A DNA stretch of 64,000 nucleotides from the NCBI GenBank assembly GCA_024280995.1, contig JAMXLM010000036.1, positions 1-64,000 of the forward strand, given 5' to 3'. A model generated the notes under the pieces. That model was not told the DNA's origin, made no database searches, and worked only from the letters and a program-made list of their open reading frames with translations. The translations under genes were made by a program, and so were the position numbers. Shown in pieces: positions 60,438-64,000 of this stretch. How positions within the stretch are numbered: the first letter of the stretch is position 1; each line of letters opens with the position of its first letter. This DNA is from Candidatus Dormiibacterota bacterium. GTDB lineage: Bacteria; Chloroflexota; Dormibacteria; Dormibacterales; Dormibacteraceae.

Positions 60438-62375
60438 GTGATCCTGGGATACCTCGGCGCCGGAGCGCTTCTGGCCGGCCTCGTGCTCGGCGGGTTCTCG
60501 GCGCTGCTGTCCTTCTGGGCAGGTGCGCGCGAAAGCGCGGTCTTCATCCAGGTCGGCCGGCGCGCCTTCTACGCCGCCACGGCGATGACGCTGCTGGCCG
60601 CGGTGCTGCTCGAGACGGGCCTGCTGACTCACGACTTCTCGCTGGCCTACGTCGCCGAGCACACGGACCTGAGCACGCCCATCGCGCTCGTCGCGGCCGG
60701 CTTCTACGGCGGGCAGGAGGGATCGCTCCTCTACTGGACGCTGATCCTGGGTCTGCTCGGAAGCGCCTCGCTCGTGGCGAGCGCGGTGTTGGGCGGCAGG
60801 GTGGCCGCGTACGCGACCGGGATACTGGCCACCCTCCTGACCTTCTTCCTCTTCGTGCTCGCGGTCGTCGCCAGCCCGTTCGAGCTGCTGTCGGTGACGC
60901 CGCCCGACGGCCTTGGTCTCAACCCGGTGCTCCGCGACGGCGGGATGCTGATCCACCCGCCCGTCGTGCTCGCCGGCTTTGCCGCCTTCGCGATCCCGTT
61001 CGCGTTTGCGTGCGCCGCATTGCTCGCGGGGCGAGCCGACAGCGCATGGATCGCCCACACGCGGCGTTTTGCGCTGCTCGCGTGGGGACTCCAGACATCG
61101 GGCCTGCTGCTCGGCATGTGGTGGGCGTACCACGTGCTCGGATGGGGCGGCTACTGGGGCTGGGACCCCGTCGAGAACGTCGCCTTGATGCCGTGGCTGG
61201 CGACCACCGCGTATCTGCATTCCGCGCAGGTCCAGGAGAAGCGCGGCCGCCTGCGAGCCTGGAACTTCGGCCTCGTGATCCTCGCCTTCCTGCTGGTCGT
61301 GTTCGGCACGTTCATCGTCCGGAGCGGCGTCGTTCCGTCCGTTCACACGTTTGCGATCAGCGCCATCGGCCCGTGGTTCCTCGCGTTCCTCGGCGTGTGC
61401 ATCGCGTTCTCCGCCGTCCTGCTGGGGACCAGGGCGAGCTCGCTCGGGACCGCCTCCGGCCGGCCCGCCGAGGCTGTTTCGCGTGAAGGCGCCTTCGTGC
61501 TCCAGAACGTGCTCCTGATCGGGGTGATAGCCGTCGTGTTCTGGGGCACCGTGCTGCCGCTGGTCTCGGGGATGTTCGGTCTCGAGCGCGTCGTCAGCGC
61601 GCCGTACTACGAGCGGGCGGCGGCGCCGCTGCTCGCCGCCGTCCTTGCCTTGATGGCGATCGGTCCTTTGCTGCCGTGGCGGCATGCGGGACGGCCCACG
61701 CTCCGTGCCCTGCGCTGGCCGGGCGCGGCTCTTGCGCTGACTCTCGTGATGATGCTCGGGGCGGGGGTCAGGTCGGTAGCGGCCCTCATCGCGCTGCCGC
61801 TGGCCGCGGCGGCGGCTGCCACGGTGTTCACCGAGTACGGGCGCGCGCTGATGCGCAAGCCGGAGGCAATCCTCCGCGGCCGCCGGCGTTATGGCGCCTA
61901 TCTCGCGCACCTGGGCCTGGTCGTGGTCGCGGTCGGGCTCGCCGCGTCGCACGTCGCTCAGCAGGAGAAGGACGTGACCCTCACCCCGGGCCAGCAGGTG
62001 AGCGTCGCCGGCTACACGCTCACCTACACCGGCTCGGAGCAGCGCCAGGACGGCGACCACACCGACTTCATCGCGGGCATGAGGTTCGGCGATCAGACCC
62101 TGGAACCGTCGCGTGCGACGTATGCGGGTCTCGGCGGTCAGGCCCTTACCCACGTCGCCATCTCGACGACACCGGTGGCCGACGTCTACGTCGTGCTGGC
62201 GGACACGGGCTCCGACGGGTCGGCGTCGTTCCGGGTCTTCGTCAACCCATTGGTGACCTGGATCTGGGCGGGCGGCGCGGTGATCATCCTGGGCGTCTTG
62301 CTCGGCAACGCCGGCGCGCCCAGCCTGCAGCCGGAGTTGGCAAGACGCCGCGTCGCGGCTACTCTCAGTCTCTAG
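60438..62375 (+). CDS. ccmF: Haem lyase subunit CcmF
   Basis: 645 residues, full length, about 15 hydrophobic segments. The haem-handling WWD motif is GGYWGWDPVENVALMPWL near 235-252, with conserved His in the surrounding loops. Ligates haem to apocytochrome c. GTG start four bases after ccmE. Confidence 0.95.
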   Translation: MILGYLGAGALLAGLVLGGFSALLSFWAGARESAVFIQVGRRAFYAATAMTLLAAVLLETGLLTHDFSLAYVAEHTDLSTPIALVAAGFYGGQEGSLLYWTLILGLLGSASLVASAVLGGRVAAYATGILATLLTFFLFVLAVVASPFELLSVTPPDGLGLNPVLRDGGMLIHPPVVLAGFAAFAIPFAFACAALLAGRADSAWIAHTRRFALLAWGLQTSGLLLGMWWAYHVLGWGGYWGWDPVENVALMPWLATTAYLHSAQVQEKRGRLRAWNFGLVILAFLLVVFGTFIVRSGVVPSVHTFAISAIGPWFLAFLGVCIAFSAVLLGTRASSLGTASGRPAEAVSREGAFVLQNVLLIGVIAVVFWGTVLPLVSGMFGLERVVSAPYYERAAAPLLAAVLALMAIGPLLPWRHAGRPTLRALRWPGAALALTLVMMLGAGVRSVAALIALPLAAAAAATVFTEYGRALMRKPEAILRGRRRYGAYLAHLGLVVVAVGLAASHVAQQEKDVTLTPGQQVSVAGYTLTYTGSEQRQDGDHTDFIAGMRFGDQTLEPSRATYAGLGGQALTHVAISTTPVADVYVVLADTGSDGSASFRVFVNPLVTWIWAGGAVIILGVLLGNAGAPSLQPELARRRVAATLSL

Positions 62376-62377
62376 CG

Positions 62378-62467
62378 ATGGCGATCATCGTCGCGACCCT
62401 GCTGCTGTTCCTGGTGGGGCCGTTTGTGCTCTGGCCCCTGCTGAAGACCCCGCCGGAGCAACCGTGA
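62378..62467 (+). CDS. 29-aa membrane peptide in ccm operon
   Basis: MAIIVATLLLFLV start, one transmembrane helix (about 2-23) ending LLKTPPEQP. Its stop overlaps the GTG of ccmA (GTGA), and ATG 62378 lies two bases after the ccmF stop, so the spacing supports a real gene. Position and single helix recall CcmD, the small partner of CcmABC, but it is shorter than CcmD and not clearly homologous. Confidence 0.55.
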   Translation: MAIIVATLLLFLVGPFVLWPLLKTPPEQP

Positions 62468-63108
62468 GCCTGGTCGTCGGCAACGGCATCACGCATTGGT
62501 TCGGCCGGGAGCTGGCCCTCGAAGGAGTCGACCTCGTCATCGACACAGGCGAGCACATGGCGGTCCTCGGCGACAACGGGGCCGGCAAGACCACCTTGCT
62601 GCGGATCCTATCCACGATGCTCAGGCCCACGTCCGGCCGGCTGCAGATCGCCGGGCTCGACGCCGTGAAGGAGCGGCGCCGCTTGCGCCATTACCTCGGC
62701 TACGTCGCGCATGCGACCGGCCTTTACCCGGCCCTCACGGCGGCCGAGAACCTCGAGTTCTTTTGCGACCTCCAGGAGGTCGCCAGGACGCGTGTCGAGG
62801 AAGCGCTCGACGTGGTCGGCCTCGTGCCCATGGCCAAGCGACGTGCAGGCGAGCTTTCGCGCGGGATGCAGCAACGCCTCGCGATCGCGCGCGCGATCCT
62901 GCACGAGCCTCGGCTGCTCATTCTCGACGAGCCCGACACGAGCCTCGGCGACGACGCCGCCGATCTTCTGACCCGTGTCATGCGCGACAAGACGGTCGTC
63001 ATGGCGACGCACGACCACGCCCTCGCCAACCGCCTGTGCCAGCGCACCCTCATCCTGCGACACGGCCGGTCGCACGGCACCGCAAGCCGCCTCCACGTGG
63101 TGAAGTGA
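62464..63108 (+). CDS. ccmA: Haem exporter ATPase CcmA
   Basis: 214 residues from GTG 62464. ABC ATPase: Walker A GDNGAGKTT (about 38-46), signature LSRGMQQR (near 130), Walker B LLILDEPD and H-loop THDH. With CcmB and CcmC it releases haem-CcmE for transfer. Confidence 0.93.
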   Translation: MSLVVGNGITHWFGRELALEGVDLVIDTGEHMAVLGDNGAGKTTLLRILSTMLRPTSGRLQIAGLDAVKERRRLRHYLGYVAHATGLYPALTAAENLEFFCDLQEVARTRVEEALDVVGLVPMAKRRAGELSRGMQQRLAIARAILHEPRLLILDEPDTSLGDDAADLLTRVMRDKTVVMATHDHALANRLCQRTLILRHGRSHGTASRLHVVK

Positions 63109-63767
63109 ACCCGGTCCGCGTGGCCTTCGCGGTCTTTCGCAAGGACGTGAGGTCCGAGTGGCGCACGCGCGAGATCGTGCCTGCGCTGGCTCAGTTCATC
63201 GTGCTTGCCCTGCTGATCGGCAATTTCGGTTTCGTGATCGACAGGACGAATGCCGCGAACATCGCACCCGGCATCTTGTGGCTCGCGCTGGTGTTCGCCG
63301 GCCTCGTCGCGTTTGGGCGTACCTTCGCCGCGGAGCGTGAGCAGGCGTCGCTGGACGCGATGCTCATGACCCCCGCATCGCCGGTGGCGATCTTCGCCGG
63401 CAAGGCGTTGGCCGCCACCGCCCTGCTCATCGTCTGCGAGGCTGTTCTGCTTCCCGCGCTCGCGATCTTCTTCGGGACACCGCTCAGCGCAGACGTGGTC
63501 TTCGCGGTGCTCCTTGCGACCATCGGGATGGCGGCACTCGGCGTGATGTTCGCCGCGATCGTGGCCAGGGTCCGCGCGCGCGAGCTCATGCTGCCCCTGC
63601 TGACGCTTCCGCTCTGGATTCCGTTCGTCATCGCCGGTGGCACGGCGGTGCAGTCCGCGATGGGGCTGCCGGGCAACTACCAGGAGGCCATCGGCCTGCT
63701 CATCGACTTCGACATACTGTTCGTCGTGCTCACGTCGTTGGCCGCTCGCTTCGTGCTCGATGAATAG
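63105..63767 (+). CDS. ccmB: Haem exporter membrane subunit CcmB
   Basis: 220 residues from GTG 63105. Six hydrophobic segments; FRKDVRSEWRTRE start and FAAEREQASLDAMLMTP are family features. GTGA overlap with ccmA; the ccmC ATG lies inside its last codons. Confidence 0.92.
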   Translation: MNPVRVAFAVFRKDVRSEWRTREIVPALAQFIVLALLIGNFGFVIDRTNAANIAPGILWLALVFAGLVAFGRTFAAEREQASLDAMLMTPASPVAIFAGKALAATALLIVCEAVLLPALAIFFGTPLSADVVFAVLLATIGMAALGVMFAAIVARVRARELMLPLLTLPLWIPFVIAGGTAVQSAMGLPGNYQEAIGLLIDFDILFVVLTSLAARFVLDE

Positions 63768-64000
63768 GTACGAAAAATGGGCGGCGGGGGCCGTCGCTCT
63801 GATGCTCGTCGCGGGCGCGGCGATCTTCTTCTACGCCCCGACCGACTACCTGCAGGGACCGGTTCAGCGGATCTTTTACCTGCACGTCAGCTCGGCGATC
63901 GCGGCTTATGGCTGCTTTGCCGTGGTGCTGCTCGGCGGGTTGATCTACCTGCGCAACGAGAACGCTGTCGCCGACCGCTTCGCCCGCGCGGGCGCGCTGG
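63760..64000 (+). CDS. ccmC: Haem handling protein CcmC, N-terminal part
   Basis: ATG 63760, overlapping ccmB by eight bases. The first 80 codons show two hydrophobic segments and QRIFYLHVSSAI, the conserved His region before the WWD domain of CcmC. The gene runs off the right edge. Confidence 0.9.
   Translation, partial: MNRYEKWAAGAVALMLVAGAAIFFYAPTDYLQGPVQRIFYLHVSSAIAAYGCFAVVLLGGLIYLRNENAVADRFARAGAL

Noticed and set aside
1..64000. tRNA, rRNA, CRISPR, transposase, phage or riboswitch
   Set aside because: None recognised by reading both strands; gaps between genes are short and are accounted for by promoters, hairpins and the intergenic repeat.

Overview
The window is high-GC, gene-dense bacterial chromosome with no rRNA, tRNA, CRISPR array, insertion sequence or phage gene that I can see. 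The mix of genes suggests a monoderm-like soil or sediment bacterium on the Chloroflexota / Candidatus Dormibacterota / Actinomycetota side of the tree: a LytR-CpsA-Psr protein, a WS/DGAT acyltransferase, many acyl-CoA enzymes, Pro-rich DUF4190 and RDD membrane proteins, a CTC-type L25, and very frequent GTG/TTG starts. This placement is an inference from gene content and is not certain. Genes commonly overlap by 4 bases (GTGA, TTGA, ATGA). Many transcription-unit heads carry a TANNNT box about 7-9 bases before the start codon and no Shine-Dalgarno, as expected for leaderless mRNAs.

Layout. 1-6.8 kb: start of an M20 amidohydrolase, then a signalling block with an OmpR-like regulator, a small membrane or secreted peptide, a lone receiver, a giant six-GAF sensor kinase and a kinase-like protein without an obvious ATPase domain. 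6.9-20.7 kb: housekeeping and lipid genes (metallo-hydrolase, rlmN, DUF72, lgt, gltX, S51 peptidase, hydrolase plus PlsC-type acyltransferase, SDR epimerase, a minus-strand operon of thioesterase/membrane protein/53-aa protein/RAM domain, galU, CoA transferase, coaE). 20.9-30.3 kb: FixC-like flavoprotein, hydrolase, membrane-anchored sulfite-oxidase-type molybdoenzyme, an S9 peptidase fused to an FHA domain, WS/DGAT and MOSC proteins. 30.3-38.7 kb: a long co-directional run with two SCP2-like proteins, 3-hydroxyacyl-CoA dehydrogenase, methylmalonyl-CoA epimerase and mutase, VOC protein, acyl-CoA carboxylase beta subunit, GNAT and sucCD. Together these cover propionyl-CoA to succinate except for the biotin carboxylase.

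38.7-46 kb: DUF2752, GNAT, hydrolase, three acyl-CoA dehydrogenases, a P-loop kinase and a beta-propeller protein. 46-54.8 kb: DUF4190/DUF4013/RDD membrane proteins, an LCP protein, and a split B12 mutase system (MeaB-type GTPase, large subunit, B12-binding subunit) whose active-site pair looks like isobutyryl-CoA mutase; then L25 and an MscS channel. 54.7-59.5 kb: NDK-like protein, rarA, zinc-ribbon plus degenerate GGDEF protein, histidine phosphatase, family 1 glycosidase. 59.5-64 kb: a System I cytochrome c maturation operon (thioredoxin-like, ccmE, ccmF, a 29-aa peptide, ccmA, ccmB, ccmC), cut by the right edge.

Most notable: four genes (acyltransferase, GNAT, P-loop kinase, MeaB) have no ATG, GTG or TTG where their protein families begin and probably start at CTG; a four-copy intergenic repeat carries a covarying hairpin; galU begins with a 17-base tandem duplication that creates a six-codon upstream ORF; CcmE has Cys-x-x-x-Phe in place of the usual haem-binding motif; and two B12 mutases with different substrate signatures appear to have one B12 subunit between them.
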